From assembly GCA_038093515.1 (NCBI GenBank), contig JBBPSI010000266.1, forward strand, positions 1 through 31,945: 31,945 nt of DNA, read 5' to 3'. Source of the stretch: Butyriboletus loyo. Lineage: Eukaryota; Basidiomycota; Agaricomycetes; Boletales; Boletaceae. Numbering within the stretch: position 1 is the stretch's first letter; each line of letters opens with the position of its first letter. The notes under the pieces were generated by a model. The model searched no databases. It was not told the DNA's origin and saw only the letters and a list, made by a program, of their open reading frames with translations. Of this stretch, positions 31,671 through 31,945 are shown piece by piece. Made by a program: the position numbers and the translations under genes.

Positions 31671-31910
31671 ATGACGTCCATCAGAAGCCCAGCTAGTGCT
31701 AATGGCAAGCGATCAGAACACGTTTACAGCGGGGTATTACGACTTACCAAAGCGAATGAAGTCCGAGATTGGCGGCCGATGGATTCAGGCTGGCGTAACT
31801 TCAAGATGGGAATCTATGGACCACTGCTTCGTCGTGGAGACCGAGTCGAGGCCAATTTCAATGCCAACGGTGGGGGGCTCTGTGTTGGGATAAAGGCACA
31901 TGATTGGTAG
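31671..31910 (+). other. Companion single-module ORF upstream of the expected copy 4
   Basis: Identical in translation to 29138-29377. It ends 35 bp before the right edge, so the TATA box and orphan gene copy 4 are expected just outside. Confidence 0.4.
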
Positions 31911-31945
31911 TATACATTGCGTTCAACTTTGAGTTTCGTTCAATT

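Larger units (their letters stand above)
30791..31945 (-). repeat. Palindrome arm X4 (inverted, runs off the right edge)
   Basis: Reverse complement of X3. From about 31120 to 31910 it matches X3 (29945-29138) with only one or two visible differences, while the inner 300 bp are closer to X1 than to X3. Orphan gene copy 4 should begin just past the window end. Confidence 0.85.

Noticed and set aside
10930..31945. Transposable element as the basis of the X arms
   Set aside because: No transposase, reverse transcriptase, long terminal repeats or target-site duplications were seen at the arm edges. A segmental duplication with inversion explains the layout better.

Overview
The window looks like a filamentous basidiomycete (Agaricomycetes-type) genome. 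Coding regions are split by GT-AG introns of about 49-62 nt. The recognisable families are a giant fungal DUF3638/DUF3645 protein, a basidiomycete-type sesquiterpene synthase, an NRPS-like thioesterase relic and a piece of Vps8. No RNA genes or CRISPR arrays were seen. All assignments are by eye from translated sequence; no search or alignment was run.

Left part (1-10.9 kb). The 3' half of the giant protein gene enters from the left edge and runs to about 5.1 kb. It carries a SecA-like P-loop and a later arginine/GTD motif, plus one apparent frameshift near 1780. From 5.2 to 8.7 kb there is mostly decayed sequence, including a short cytochrome P450 N-terminal relic at about 7.0 kb. A complete five-exon sesquiterpene synthase gene (8727-10182) follows. 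Its metal-binding motifs are intact and it has an unusual N-terminal membrane-anchor-like extension.

Right part (10.9-31.9 kb). This is a nested set of large inverted repeats: arm X1 (10.93-15.89 kb), loop, arm X2 inverted (16.46-22.05 kb), unique spacer (22.05-24.56 kb), arm X3 (24.56-30.21 kb), homologous loop, arm X4 inverted (30.79 kb to beyond the window). Each arm carries one copy of a seven-exon gene for a roughly 348-residue protein that I do not recognise. Copies 1 and 2 are intact, copy 3 is broken by an internal tandem duplication, and for copy 4 only the upstream DNA is inside the window. The protein seems to contain the same beta-rich module twice, and a one-module companion ORF lies upstream of every copy. 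Both loops hold the same decayed thioesterase domain of an NRPS-like enzyme. The spacer holds a frameshifted Vps8 fragment and a Ser/Thr-rich membrane protein gene.

The best candidate for something undescribed is this palindromically amplified, TATA-driven orphan gene family with its companion ORF. It sits beside a terpene synthase and the remains of P450 and NRPS-like genes, so the locus looks like a fast-evolving accessory region. Coding status of the outer-arm ORFs is unresolved and is marked so.
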